64,000 nucleotides of DNA, from the NCBI GenBank assembly GCA_003243275.1, contig QFQR01000003.1, positions 1 through 64,000 on the forward strand. Reading direction: 5' to 3'. Position 1 is the first letter of the stretch. Every line of letters begins with the position of its first letter. The notes beneath the pieces were generated by a model. The model was not told the DNA's origin. It made no database searches and saw only the letters and a program-made list of their open reading frames with translations. A program made the position numbers and the translations under genes. Positions 1 through 8,223 of the stretch are shown here, piece after piece. Source of the stretch: Leifsonia xyli. GTDB lineage: Bacteria > Actinomycetota > Actinomycetes > Actinomycetales > Microbacteriaceae.

Positions 1-185
1 CCAAAGAGGTGTGGACCTTCATCATCTGGGTGATCTTCGCCGGCTACATCCACGCCCGGGCGACCCGCGGATGGCGCGGAGCCCCGTCGGCGTGGCTCGC
101 GATCGTCGGATTCGCGGCGGTGCTGTTCAACTTCACCGTCGTCAACCTCTTCTTCAAGGGGCTGCACGCCTACTCGGGGCTCTGA
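1..185 (+). CDS. ccsB: Cytochrome c biogenesis protein CcsB/ResC, C-terminal end (partial)
   Basis: Only the last 60 or so codons are in the window; the start lies upstream. The tail has two hydrophobic segments (around WTFIIWVIFAGYIHA and WLAIVGFAAVLFNFTVV) and ends LFFKGLHAYSGL, which is the typical end of the CcsB/ResC haem-handling membrane protein of system II cytochrome c maturation. In that system CcsB works with ResB to move haem across the membrane and attach it to apocytochromes. In many actinobacteria the res/ccs genes sit just before menaquinone genes, as here. The identification rests on the conserved WTF...LHxYSGL tail only. Confidence 0.8.
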   Translation, partial: KEVWTFIIWVIFAGYIHARATRGWRGAPSAWLAIVGFAAVLFNFTVVNLFFKGLHAYSGL

Positions 186-191
186 GCGGGG

Positions 192-332
192 GATCTCGAT
201 ACACCGCCTTCGGCGGCACTCGATCAGCGGGGGTGGTGCCTGCGGTCCGCACTCGATCCGCGGGGGTGGCCGGGGCGGCCTTGTCCGCTGGTTGAGTAGC
301 GGCGCGCGCCGGGCGCGCCGCGTATCGAAACC
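192..332. repeat. Inverted pair of GATTTCGATACGC-type intergenic repeats
   Basis: Between ccsB and menC lie two copies of an element of about 40-47 bp in opposite orientation. The left copy (192-231) runs from GATCTCGATACACC to CACTCGATCAGCGGG; the right copy (286-332), read on the minus strand, runs from GGTTTCGATACGCGG to GCTACTCAACCAGCG. Each has a short GC hairpin between its conserved ends. A third partial unit (CACTCGATCCGCGGGGGTGG) lies at 250-269. The same arrangement recurs at 51528-51632. Function is unknown; a MITE-like or structured intergenic element is possible. Confidence 0.75.
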
Positions 333-338
333 ACGCCC

Positions 339-1313
339 CTACAGCAGCGCCGCGCAGCGACGAACCCGCGCGTGCCACCAGGCGAGGCGCTCGGGCGGTG
401 CCGCGTGGGCGCGGAGGAGCTCCGCATCCGGCTCCACCGGCCGCACCGGGATGACGCCGCCTACCGGCAGGAGCGGCTCGCGGGTCACATCCGCGTCGAG
501 CAGCGCCGCCGTGCCGAGCCCGCAGTCGTAGCCGAGCTCGGGCAGGGCTGCCGCCAGCCGCGCCCCCATGGCGAGCCCCACCGAGGTGTCGAGGGCGCTC
601 GAGACGACGGCGGGCAGCCCCGCCTCCTCGACGATCCTGAGGGCACGTGCCACCCCGCCGAGCGGCTGCACCTTCACCACGAGCAGATCGGCCGCACCCG
701 CCCGCGCCACCTCGAGCGGGTCGGAGGCCTTCCGCACGCTCTCGTCGGCGGCGATCGGCAGCTGCCAGTCGTGCAGTCGCCCGCGCAGCTCGGCGAGCTC
801 CGGCACGGTCGCGCACGGCTGCTCGAGGTATTCGAGGTCGAAGGGGGCGAGCTCGTGCGCGGCGCGCTCGGCCTGATCCACGTTCCATCCGCCGTTGGCA
901 TCGAGCCGGATGCGTCCCTCCGGTCCGAGGATGCGGCGCACCTCGCGCACCCGCGCGACGTCGTCGGCGAGGGTCTCCGCGGCATCCGCGACCTTCACCT
1001 TCACCGTGCGCACCTCGCCGAAGGGCGCGAGCACGTGGGCGATCCGATCGACGGGCACCGTCGGCAGCGTCGCGTTGACGGGGATCTCGGCGCGCAGCAC
1101 GCGTGTCGGCTCGCCCCACGCCGCCTCGACGGCGGCGGCGAGCCAGGCGGAGGCCTCCTCGTCGCCGTACTCGGGGAACGGCGAGAACTCGCCCCACCCG
1201 CTCGGGCCGTGCACGAGCAGCGCCTCCCGTTCGGTGACGCCGCGGAACCGGGTGGCGAGGGGCAGGCGCACGAGGTGGGCGTCCGCGAGGAGCGTGTCGG
1301 CATCCGGGGTCAT
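339..1313 (-). CDS. menC: o-Succinylbenzoate synthase MenC
   Basis: A 324-residue enolase-superfamily protein that dehydrates SHCHC to o-succinylbenzoate in menaquinone synthesis. Supporting features are the N-terminal capping domain (LVRLPLATRFRGVTEREALL), the KVKV motif near residue 104 that supplies the catalytic lysine region of the barrel, RLDANGGWN, and the second basic cluster around VVKVQPLGG. It starts at an ATG next to the oppositely oriented membrane-protein gene. The neighbours menB, menE, menA and menD support the assignment over other enolase-superfamily members. It is shorter than menC of some proteobacteria but normal for actinobacteria. Confidence 0.92.
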   Translation of the reverse strand: MTPDADTLLADAHLVRLPLATRFRGVTEREALLVHGPSGWGEFSPFPEYGDEEASAWLAAAVEAAWGEPTRVLRAEIPVNATLPTVPVDRIAHVLAPFGEVRTVKVKVADAAETLADDVARVREVRRILGPEGRIRLDANGGWNVDQAERAAHELAPFDLEYLEQPCATVPELAELRGRLHDWQLPIAADESVRKASDPLEVARAGAADLLVVKVQPLGGVARALRIVEEAGLPAVVSSALDTSVGLAMGARLAAALPELGYDCGLGTAALLDADVTREPLLPVGGVIPVRPVEPDAELLRAHAAPPERLAWWHARVRRCAALL

Positions 1314-1349
1314 GGAGCCAGTCTGCCGTGCGCGCCCTAGGGTGGAGGC

Positions 1350-1718
1350 GTGAGCGACGGGCTGCAGATCTTCGAGGTGCCGGCGGATGCCGACGGTGCC
1401 GCGGCGCCCGACGGTGCGTCCGAGGATTTCCCGCCGCCGCGCCGCCCGCGCTGGCCTGGGTCGCTGGCCGGCGGCATCGCGATCCTCATGGTCGTGACCT
1501 GGGCTGTCGCCCTCGCGTGCTCGCTCGCCGGGATGCTCGCGCTCGGCGTGGGCCTGTCGATCTCGGCGATGCTGCTGAGCGTGCTGGCGGTGCTGGCCGG
1601 AATCGTCGCCGTGATCGGCAACTGGGGCCGCGGGTGGGGCATCGCGGCGATCGTGGTCGGGGTGCTGCTGAACCCGTACGTGCTGCTGCAGGGGCTGAGC
1701 TGGATCGGTGCCCTGTGA
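1350..1718 (+). CDS. Small membrane protein, DUF4190-like
   Basis: A 122-residue protein with an acidic, proline-rich N-terminus (residues 1-35) and about three hydrophobic helices (near 38-58, 60-80 and 86-112). The pattern of glycine-rich helices followed by GRGWGIAAIVVGVLL resembles DUF4190-type membrane proteins. The GTG start at 1350 is preceded by a purine-rich AGGGTGGAGG. Its stop overlaps the GTG of menB (GTGA), so the two are probably translationally coupled, but nothing links it biochemically to menaquinone synthesis. No enzymatic motif is visible. Confidence 0.7.
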   Translation: MSDGLQIFEVPADADGAAAPDGASEDFPPPRRPRWPGSLAGGIAILMVVTWAVALACSLAGMLALGVGLSISAMLLSVLAVLAGIVAVIGNWGRGWGIAAIVVGVLLNPYVLLQGLSWIGAL

Positions 1719-2629
1719 CGCGCGTCGTCTCCGAACTCTTCGACGCCGAGGTCTGGCGCGAGGTGCCCGGCTTCGAGGATCTGACCGACATCACCTACCA
1801 CCTGGATGCGACCGGACGGATCGCGCGCGTCGCCTTCGACCGGCCCGAGGTGCGCAACGCCTTCCGCCCGCAGACGGTCGACGAGTTGGCCCGTGCGCTC
1901 GACGACGCGCGCCAGAATCCGCGGGTCGGCGCCGTGCTGCTGACCGGCAACGGTCCGAGCCCGAAGGACGGCGGCTGGGCGTTCTGCTCGGGCGGCGACC
2001 AGCGCATCCGGGGGCGGGCGGGGTACGAGTACGCGCCCACCGCTGATCGGGTGGGTGACGGCGGCGCATCGGGATCGGGGCGACTGCACATCCTCGAGGT
2101 GCAGCGTCTCATCCGCTTCATGCCGAAGGTCGTCATCGCGCTCGTGCCCGGCTGGGCGGCGGGTGGTGGCCACTCGCTGCACGTCGTGTGCGATCTGACC
2201 ATCGCGAGCCGCGAGCACGCCCGCTTCAAGCAGACGGATGCCGACGTCGGCTCCTTCGACGCGGGCTACGGCAGCGCCTACTTCGCCCGTCAGGTGGGGC
2301 AGAAGTTCGCGCGGGAGGTGTTCTTCCTCGCCGATGAGTACGACGGCCAGCGTGCCTACGAGATGGGTGCGGTGAACGCGGTCGTGCCGCACGCCGAGCT
2401 GGAGACGACGGGCCTCGCCTGGGCGGAGACGATCCTCGGCAAGAGCCCGACCGCCATCCGCATGCTCAAGTTCGCGATGAACGCCGTCGACGACGGGATG
2501 GTCGGGCAGCAGGTCTTCGCGGGCGAGGCGACCCGGCTCGCCTACGGCACCGACGAGGCCGTCGAGGGGCGCGACGCCTTCCTCGAGAAGCGCGACCCCG
2601 ACTGGGGCCCGTACCCCTGGCACTTCTGA
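1715..2629 (+). CDS. menB: 1,4-Dihydroxy-2-naphthoyl-CoA synthase MenB
   Basis: A 304-residue crotonase-fold enzyme that closes the second ring of menaquinone from o-succinylbenzoyl-CoA. Diagnostic stretches are RPEVRNAFRPQTVDEL, GWAFCSGGDQRIRG, the oxyanion-hole region PGWAAGGGHSLHVVCDLTIA, DADVGSFDAGYGS and the C-terminal DPDWGPYPWHF seen in MenB. The frame stays open upstream to 1328, but GTG 1715 is the right start: it overlaps the previous stop as GTGA and gives the normal MenB N-terminus (EVWREVPGFEDLTDITYH). The next gene, menE, begins one base after its stop. Confidence 0.95.
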   Translation: MTRVVSELFDAEVWREVPGFEDLTDITYHLDATGRIARVAFDRPEVRNAFRPQTVDELARALDDARQNPRVGAVLLTGNGPSPKDGGWAFCSGGDQRIRGRAGYEYAPTADRVGDGGASGSGRLHILEVQRLIRFMPKVVIALVPGWAAGGGHSLHVVCDLTIASREHARFKQTDADVGSFDAGYGSAYFARQVGQKFAREVFFLADEYDGQRAYEMGAVNAVVPHAELETTGLAWAETILGKSPTAIRMLKFAMNAVDDGMVGQQVFAGEATRLAYGTDEAVEGRDAFLEKRDPDWGPYPWHF

Positions 2630-2630
2630 G

Positions 2631-3770
2631 ATGAGGTCGCTGCGCGTCGTGCCGGCCGCCGCAGGCCCGGATGCGGTGCGCGAGGCGCTGCGGGATGCGT
2701 TGGGGGGCGGCCCAGCACTGTTCGTGGCCTCCGGCGAGGCGGGGGCCGACACCGCCCCGCCGCCCGCCGAGGTGCCCCGCCATGTGGGTCTCGTCGTGGA
2801 GACGAGCGGCACGACCGGCCGGCCGAAGCGCGTCGCGCTGCCGACGGATGCCGTGCTCGCCTCGGCGGCGGCGAGCGAGTCAGCGCTCGGCGGCCCGGCG
2901 CAGTGGGTGGTGGCGCTGCCCGTGCACTACATCGCGGGGCTCAACGTGCTCGCCCGGTCGCTCTGCGCCGAGACGACCCCGGTTCCGGTCGCGGGCGCGC
3001 ACTTCACCGCCTCCGCGTTCACCGACGCCGCAGCCCGGCTGTCCCGCCACACCGCGCACGCCGTGGCCCTGGTGCCCGCCCAGCTGGCGACCCTGCTCGA
3101 CGATGCGCCCGCCCGCCGCGTCCTCAGCCGCTTCCAAGCGGTGCTCGTGGGTGGGCAGGCGACGCCCGCACCGCTCCTCGACCGGGCGCGCGATGCCCGC
3201 ATCCGCGTGGTGCGCAGCTACGGTTCGAGCGAGACGAGCGGCGGATGCGTCTACGACGCCCGACCCATCGGCGCCACCCGGGTGCGGGTGGTCGACGGCG
3301 AGGTGCAGCTCGGTGGGCCGGTGGTGGCAGACGGATACCTGGGCGACCCGGAGCTCACCGGAGCCCGGTTCGTCGAGGAGGGCGGCATCCGCTGGTTCCG
3401 CACCGCCGATGCGGGTGACTGGGACGGCGAGTGGCTGCGGGTGAGCGGCCGCCGCGACGACGTCATCGTCTCGGGCGGGGTGAAGGTGGCGCTGGCCCGC
3501 ATCGAGGAGGTGCTGCGGGCGCAGCCGGGTTGCGCGGATGCCGTGGTCGTCGCCGTCGACGACGCCCGCTGGGGGCAGCGGCCCGTGGCGTTCGCGGCGG
3601 GCGCCGAGGTCGATGACGCCGCCGCGCTCGGTGCGGTCGCCGAGCGCCTCGGCGGGGTGGGGCGACCGGATCGCCTCATCCGTGTCGCATCCTTGCCGCT
3701 GCTGCCGAGCGGCAAGCCCGACCGCCGTGCCCTCGCCGCGCGTGCAGCCTCGTCCCATCCTGATCAGTAG
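2631..3770 (+). CDS. menE: o-Succinylbenzoate-CoA ligase MenE
   Basis: A 379-residue adenylate-forming enzyme that activates o-succinylbenzoate with ATP and CoA. The AMP-binding signature VETSGTTGRPKRVAL is near residues 52-66, followed by SYGSSETSGGCVYD, the GEVQLGGPVVADGY segment and the C-terminal hinge SGRRDDVIVSGGVKV, ending with LPSGKPDRRALA, where the conserved catalytic lysine lies. It is about 100 residues shorter than the E. coli-type enzyme, mainly at the N-terminus, which is usual for actinobacterial MenE. It is transcribed with menB (1 nt apart) and followed 9 nt later by menA. Confidence 0.93.
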   Translation: MRSLRVVPAAAGPDAVREALRDALGGGPALFVASGEAGADTAPPPAEVPRHVGLVVETSGTTGRPKRVALPTDAVLASAAASESALGGPAQWVVALPVHYIAGLNVLARSLCAETTPVPVAGAHFTASAFTDAAARLSRHTAHAVALVPAQLATLLDDAPARRVLSRFQAVLVGGQATPAPLLDRARDARIRVVRSYGSSETSGGCVYDARPIGATRVRVVDGEVQLGGPVVADGYLGDPELTGARFVEEGGIRWFRTADAGDWDGEWLRVSGRRDDVIVSGGVKVALARIEEVLRAQPGCADAVVVAVDDARWGQRPVAFAAGAEVDDAAALGAVAERLGGVGRPDRLIRVASLPLLPSGKPDRRALAARAASSHPDQ

Positions 3771-3779
3771 GCTTCCCTC

Positions 3780-4862
3780 GTGGCGAAGCAGCAGAGGTTC
3801 GATCCCCAGGCACTTGAGCGTGCGCGCGGGACGGCGGCCCCGAAGACCTCCGGGCCGGCAGCGAAGACGTCCGGCAAGGGCAAGTCGGCATCCGCGAAGG
3901 TGCACGGCAAGAGCGGACGCCCGGGCGGACGCCCGGTCGCCGAGGCGAGCCCCGCCACCCTCGGCACCTGGATCTCGGCGGCGCGCCCGCTGACCCTCGC
4001 GCTCGCGATCGCGGCGGTCGCCCTCGGCACCGGGGCTGCGGCCCTGGGCCTGACCGTCTGGTACGACCACTGGGCGCGTGCCGTGCTCTGCCTCGCCGTC
4101 GCCGCGTTCCTGCAGATCGGCGTCAACTACGCCAACGACTACTCGGACGGCATCCGCGGCACCGACGCCCACCGGGTCGGCCCGGCGCGACTGGTCGGCT
4201 CGGGGCGGGCGAAGCCGCGTCAGGTGCTGACGGTGGCACTCGTCTTCTTCGGGCTCGCCGCGGTCGCGGGGCTCATCCTGGTGATCGTCACCCAGCACTG
4301 GTGGCTGCTCGCGGTCGGCGTGGTCGCGCTCGCCGCGGCCTGGTTCTACACGGGCGGCAAGCGCCCCTACGGCTACGCGGCGGGACTCGCCGAGCTCGCC
4401 GTCTTCGTCTTCTTCGGGGTCGTCGCCGTGGCGGGCACGACGTTCGTGCAGCTCGGCACCGTCAACCTCGAGGCGTGGCTTGCGGGCGCGGCCACCGGCT
4501 TGTTCGCGGTCGCGGTGCTGCACGTCAACAACCTCCGCGACCGTGCCCAGGATGCCGTGGCGGGCAAGCGCACCCTCGCGGTGCGGCTCGGGGATCTGCC
4601 CTCGCGCATCCTCTACACCGTGCTCATGGTGCTGCCGTTCGTGATCCTGGTGTTCTACGTGCTGTTCTACGACCTCGCGCCCTACGTCTACTTCGCGCTC
4701 TTGGCGGCCGCCCCGGCGATCCTGATCGTGCTGACCGCCCGTACCGCGCGCGAGTTCGTCACGGCGCTCAAGCTGACCCTGCTGACGGCTTTCGTCTACG
4801 GTGTGGGGCTGGCCGCGGCGCTGGCGTTCTTCGTCGACGCGGGCACGGCGGCCACGACCTGA
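3780..4862 (+). CDS. menA: 1,4-Dihydroxy-2-naphthoate polyprenyltransferase MenA
   Basis: A 360-residue UbiA-superfamily membrane prenyltransferase that attaches the polyprenyl tail to DHNA. The first Asp-rich site is NDYSDGIRGTD (near residues 120-130) and the second is NLRDRAQDAVAGKRTLAVRLG; about eight to nine transmembrane helices follow from residue 68. The first 55 residues are an unusual Lys/Ala/Gly-rich tail (KTSGPAAKTSGKGKSAS), probably cytosolic and disordered. The GTG start at 3780 is the only one giving this tail; an internal start nearer residue 60 cannot be excluded. Confidence 0.92.
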   Translation: MAKQQRFDPQALERARGTAAPKTSGPAAKTSGKGKSASAKVHGKSGRPGGRPVAEASPATLGTWISAARPLTLALAIAAVALGTGAAALGLTVWYDHWARAVLCLAVAAFLQIGVNYANDYSDGIRGTDAHRVGPARLVGSGRAKPRQVLTVALVFFGLAAVAGLILVIVTQHWWLLAVGVVALAAAWFYTGGKRPYGYAAGLAELAVFVFFGVVAVAGTTFVQLGTVNLEAWLAGAATGLFAVAVLHVNNLRDRAQDAVAGKRTLAVRLGDLPSRILYTVLMVLPFVILVFYVLFYDLAPYVYFALLAAAPAILIVLTARTAREFVTALKLTLLTAFVYGVGLAAALAFFVDAGTAATT

Positions 4863-4881
4863 GCCGGTAGCGGCCGCGCCG

Positions 4882-5154
4882 TCAGCTCTCGGCGTCCTCC
4901 GCGCGCTCGTCGGCTCCGCGCTCGTCGGCCCCGCGCGTGGCATCCGCCTTGGCGCGGCTGCGCTCGCGGCTCGCCACGAGCTCCTCCGAGACGCGGTTCC
5001 GCAGCGTCGGGAAGAAGATGTAGGAGATCGCCAGGCCGATGATCGCCGCCGCGATCGCCGCGATCCAATACGGCACCTCGAACAGGTACAGGATCGCGAA
5101 GGTGCCCCCGAAGAGCGCGAGACGCAGCAGGGTGTAGGGGATCCAGGCGGGCAC
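4882..5154 (-). CDS. DUF4229 small membrane protein
   Basis: A 90-residue protein with two hydrophobic helices (about 5-24 and 28-46) followed by a charged tail repeating GADERGADERAEDAE. The order, the FFPTLRNRVSEEL segment after the second helix and the position among men genes match the actinobacterial DUF4229 family, whose function is unknown. It starts with GTG at 5154 and is convergent with menA. The acidic tail is low-complexity and its length probably varies between strains. Confidence 0.75.
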   Translation of the reverse strand: MPAWIPYTLLRLALFGGTFAILYLFEVPYWIAAIAAAIIGLAISYIFFPTLRNRVSEELVASRERSRAKADATRGADERGADERAEDAES

Positions 5155-5207
5155 CCGGCAAGTCTAGGTCGCCGGTGCTGAAGGTCCGCCCGGCTTAGAA
5201 TCGAGGG

Positions 5208-5567
5208 ATGACCGTCCTGCTGCGCTACCTGCCGCTCATCATCGCGGTCGTGCTGCTCGTCGCGGCGGTCGTCGACATCGTGCGGATCGATCCCTCGCGC
5301 GTGCGCGCTCTGCCGAAGCCGCTGTGGGCGGTCATCGCGATCGGCCTGGTGTTCATCGGCCCGATCCTGTGGTTCGCGCTCGGCCGCGAGCCGCTCAGCC
5401 CCCGCAACCACGGTCGCTATCGCGACACCCCCGTCGCGCCCGACGACGACCCCGAGTTCCTGCGGCGCATCGCCCGCGACAAGGAGCAGGAGGAGCGCAT
5501 CCGCGACCTCGAGCAGCGGCTGTCGGAGCTCGACGGCGACGACGACGCGCCGAAGAACCCGCGGTGA
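5208..5567 (+). CDS. PLDc_N-domain membrane protein
   Basis: A 119-residue protein with two transmembrane helices (about 6-27 and 41-60) and the PLDc_N pattern VDIVRI...LPKPLWAVIAIGLVFIGPILWFALGR, followed by a charged, likely coiled tail (RRIARDKEQEERIRDLEQRL). PLDc_N was named from the N-terminus of phospholipase D/cardiolipin synthases but also occurs alone, as here; no HKD motif is present, so this is not an enzyme. Its stop overlaps the GTG of menD (GTGA), a conserved kind of linkage that suggests co-translation. Confidence 0.8.
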   Translation: MTVLLRYLPLIIAVVLLVAAVVDIVRIDPSRVRALPKPLWAVIAIGLVFIGPILWFALGREPLSPRNHGRYRDTPVAPDDDPEFLRRIARDKEQEERIRDLEQRLSELDGDDDAPKNPR

Positions 5568-7219
5568 GCTCCGCGCCCGCCGCGCCCGCGAGCGTCGCCG
5601 CGACGGCGTTGCTCGCCGGGCTGGTGGCGCGGGGGGTGACGGATGTCGTGGTCTGCCCGGGATCGCGTTCCCAGGCTCTCGCCCTGGCGGCGGCACGCTT
5701 CGAGCTCGCCGGGCTGCTGCGGCTGCACGTGCGCATCGACGAACGCTCGGCCGGCTTCCTCGCCCTCGGGCTCGCGGTCGAGTCGGGGGTGCCCGCCGTC
5801 GTCGTCGCGACCTCCGGAACCGCGGTCGCCAACCTGCACCCCGCGGTGCTCGAGGCCGCTCACTCGGGGGTGCCGCTGCTCGTCCTGAGCGCCGACCGCC
5901 CCGAGGAGCTGCGGGGCGTCGGGGCCAACCAGACCACGCGCCAGGCGGGCATCTTCGGCGATGTCGCCCCGCGATCCTGGGACGTGCCCGCGCCGACGGG
6001 GGAGCCGGGTGAGGAGGCGGCGGCGGATGCGCTCGCCGCCGAGGTGCTGGCCGGAATCCGCGGCCCCCGGCACGTGAACCTCGCCTTCCGTGAGCCGCTG
6101 TCGTCGCCCGTGCGGCTGCCGGAGGTCGAACCGGGGGTGTGGGTGCCGGTCGCCGCGCCCGAGGGAACCCTTCTCGAACTCGCCCCCGAGCCCGGCACCG
6201 TGGTGGTGGCGGGCACGGGCGCCGGTGAGGATGCGGAGCGTGTCGCCCGCGAGCTCGGTGCGCCGCTGCTCGCCGAGGTCGCAAGCGGTGCCCGCTTCGG
6301 CCCGAACCTGGTGGCCGCCTACCGGGAGCTGCTCGGCGCCGCGGGCTTCGGCGACCGGGTGGCGCGGGTGATCGTGTTCGGGCATCCGACGCTCAGCCGC
6401 GAGGTGCCCGCGCTCATCGAGCGGCCGGGCGTCGAGACGATCGTCGTGCGCTCGCCCGGGCTCGACGACTACAACCCGGGGCGTCGGGTGGCCCGTTTCG
6501 CCGACCGGGTGGTGGTCGACACCGCGCGCGAGCCCGACCCCTCCTGGGTGCGGCGCTGGGTGCACACCTCCCGGTCGCTGCTCGAGGTCGACGAGGCCTC
6601 GGTCGCCTCGGTCGGCACCGACTACGCCGAGCGCGCCGCCTTCGCGCGCGAACAGTTGCAGCGGATGCGGGCGCCCGTCACCCGCCGCGAACTCGTGCTC
6701 GCGGTGTGGGCGGCGAGCTGGCCGCACGACCGGCTCGTGCTGGGCGCCTCCCGCCTCATCCGCGAGCTCGACAGGGTCGCGCCCGGCAAGCGCATCCCGG
6801 TGCACGCGAACCGGGGTCTCGCGGGCATCGACGGCACGATCGCGACCGCGAGCGGCATCGCGCTCGCGGCCCAGCGCGACGAGGACCGCCCAGGCGTCAC
6901 CCGGGTGCTGCTCGGCGATCTGGCGTTGCTGCACGATGTCGGCTCGCTGCTCGGCGGTGCGGGCGAGGCCTGGCCGCGGCTGCAGCTCGTCGTCGGCAAC
7001 GACCACGGCGGCACGATCTTCGACGGGCTGGAGGTGGCGCGCTCGGCCGACCCCGCGCTCGCCGACCGGGTGCTGCTCACCCCGCAGCACGTCGACCTGG
7101 CGGCCCTCGCATCCGCCTACGGCTGGGAGTACCGGCCGGTCGCCGAGCGCGGCCAGCTCGACGGGGCCCTCAGCCCCAGCCCCGACCGCGTGCTCATCGA
7201 GGTCGCGCTCGAGCGCTGA
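5564..7219 (+). CDS. menD: 2-Succinyl-5-enolpyruvyl-6-hydroxy-3-cyclohexene-1-carboxylate synthase MenD
   Basis: A 551-residue thiamine-diphosphate enzyme that adds 2-oxoglutarate to isochorismate. The N-terminal Pyr domain shows VVVCPGSRSQALALA, RIDERSAGFLALGLA and TSGTAVANLHPAVLEA; the C-terminal PP domain shows ANRGLAGIDGTIATASG, LGDLALLHDVGSLL and VGNDHGGTIF, the last matching the ThDP/Mg-binding GDG-N type motif. GTG 5564 overlaps the upstream stop and yields the canonical beginning (ATALLAGLVARGVTDVVVCPGSRS); the open frame before it is not coding. A large palindrome follows its stop. Confidence 0.95.
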   Translation: MSSAPAAPASVAATALLAGLVARGVTDVVVCPGSRSQALALAAARFELAGLLRLHVRIDERSAGFLALGLAVESGVPAVVVATSGTAVANLHPAVLEAAHSGVPLLVLSADRPEELRGVGANQTTRQAGIFGDVAPRSWDVPAPTGEPGEEAAADALAAEVLAGIRGPRHVNLAFREPLSSPVRLPEVEPGVWVPVAAPEGTLLELAPEPGTVVVAGTGAGEDAERVARELGAPLLAEVASGARFGPNLVAAYRELLGAAGFGDRVARVIVFGHPTLSREVPALIERPGVETIVVRSPGLDDYNPGRRVARFADRVVVDTAREPDPSWVRRWVHTSRSLLEVDEASVASVGTDYAERAAFAREQLQRMRAPVTRRELVLAVWAASWPHDRLVLGASRLIRELDRVAPGKRIPVHANRGLAGIDGTIATASGIALAAQRDEDRPGVTRVLLGDLALLHDVGSLLGGAGEAWPRLQLVVGNDHGGTIFDGLEVARSADPALADRVLLTPQHVDLAALASAYGWEYRPVAERGQLDGALSPSPDRVLIEVALER

Positions 7220-7233
7220 GCCGCATCCGCTTC

Positions 7234-7303
7234 CGTTCGGGAGGATGACACGCCGGCCCGACGCGGCGGCGGCCCGGGATGCGGCGTGTCGTCCTCCCGA
7301 ACG
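7234..7303. repeat. Long intergenic palindrome, 22-bp arms
   Basis: Arms 7234-7255 (CGTTCGGGAGGATGACACGC...) and 7282-7303 pair over 22 bp with a single T/C difference that would be a G-U pair in RNA; the loop is 26 nt and GC-rich. It sits between menD and the polyphosphate kinase gene, both on the plus strand, so it may end menD transcription, although no T-tract follows. It resembles in size the palindromes at 23968-24027 and 37624-37688 but has a different sequence. Confidence 0.8.
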
Positions 7304-7317
7304 AATAGCGTGAGCGC

Positions 7318-8163
7318 ATGAGCTTCGTCGACGAGTTGCGGGTGGGTGCCGGGTTCCGGCTGGACGAGGTCGATCCGGATGCCAGCCCAGGCTTCGGCGG
7401 CGGCAAGGACGACGGCGAGAAGGCGCTCGCGGCGGGCAAGGCCGAGCTCGACCGCCTGCAGGAGCTGCTGTTCGCCAACACCGAGCACGACCCGCGGAGC
7501 GTGCTGCTCGTGCTGCAGGCCATGGACACGGCGGGCAAGGGCGGCATCGTGCGGCACGTGGTCGGTGCCGTCGACCCGCAGGGCGTGCACATCCACGCCT
7601 TCAAGAAGCCCACGCCAGAAGAGCTCGCGCACGACTTCCTCTGGCGGATCGAGCGCGAGCTGCCCGGTCCCGGCCGCATCGGGGTGTTCGACCGCTCGCA
7701 CTACGAGGATGTGCTCATCGGCCGGGTGCGTCAGCTCGCGGATGAGGCCGAGATCGAGCGGCGCTACGGCGCGATCGTCGACTTCGAGGAGCGGCTCGCC
7801 GCATCCGGGACCGTGGTCGTCAAGTGCATGCTGCACATCTCCGCAGACGAGCAGCGGACGCGTCTCGCGGAGCGGCTTGACCGCCCCGACAAGTACTGGA
7901 AGTTCAACCCGGGCGACCTCGCCGAGCGTGCGCTGTGGGACGACTATCAGGCGGCCTATCAGGTGGCGATCGAGCGCACGAGCACCGCGACGGCGCCGTG
8001 GCACGTGATCCCCGCGAACCGCAAATGGTACGCGCGCCTCGCGGTCTCGGAACTGCTCACCGGAGCGCTGCGCTCCCTCGCGCAGGAGTGGCCGCCCGCC
8101 GACTTCGACGTCGAGGAGCAGCGTGCGCGCCTCGACGGCCGGGCGCTCTCGGCGGACGCCTGA
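7318..8163 (+). CDS. ppk2: Polyphosphate kinase 2 family nucleotide phosphotransferase
   Basis: A 281-residue cytosolic PPK2-family enzyme that transfers phosphate between polyphosphate and nucleotides. It carries the Walker-A-like QAMDTAGKGG (residues 67-76), the Walker-B-like GVFDRSHYEDV (122-132) and the lid region RLAERLDRPDKYWKFNPGDL, followed by WHVIPANRKWYARLAV. The direction (NMP, NDP or AMP use) cannot be read from sequence. It starts at ATG 7318, 14 nt after the palindrome. Its stop is the first base of a perfect 17-bp hairpin, so it is likely monocistronic. Confidence 0.93.
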   Translation: MSFVDELRVGAGFRLDEVDPDASPGFGGGKDDGEKALAAGKAELDRLQELLFANTEHDPRSVLLVLQAMDTAGKGGIVRHVVGAVDPQGVHIHAFKKPTPEELAHDFLWRIERELPGPGRIGVFDRSHYEDVLIGRVRQLADEAEIERRYGAIVDFEERLAASGTVVVKCMLHISADEQRTRLAERLDRPDKYWKFNPGDLAERALWDDYQAAYQVAIERTSTATAPWHVIPANRKWYARLAVSELLTGALRSLAQEWPPADFDVEEQRARLDGRALSADA

Positions 8164-8202
8164 CGACGGATGCCGCGGGGGCTGGCCCGCGGCATCCGTC
8201 GT
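8163..8202 (+). terminator. Hairpin terminator after ppk2
   Basis: Perfect 17-bp inverted repeat (8163-8179 with 8186-8202, 6-nt loop) starting at the last base of the ppk2 stop codon. It lies between convergent genes and could act in both directions. There is no long T-tract, as is common in actinobacteria. Confidence 0.8.
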
Positions 8203-8223
8203 GTCGTGTGGTGGTGAGCCGGC

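Noticed and set aside
2880..6284. Very long open frame (1134 codons) on the minus strand
   Set aside because: It runs antisense through menE, menA and menD and consists of Arg/Pro/Ala/Gly-rich low-complexity sequence, the usual shadow of high-GC genes.
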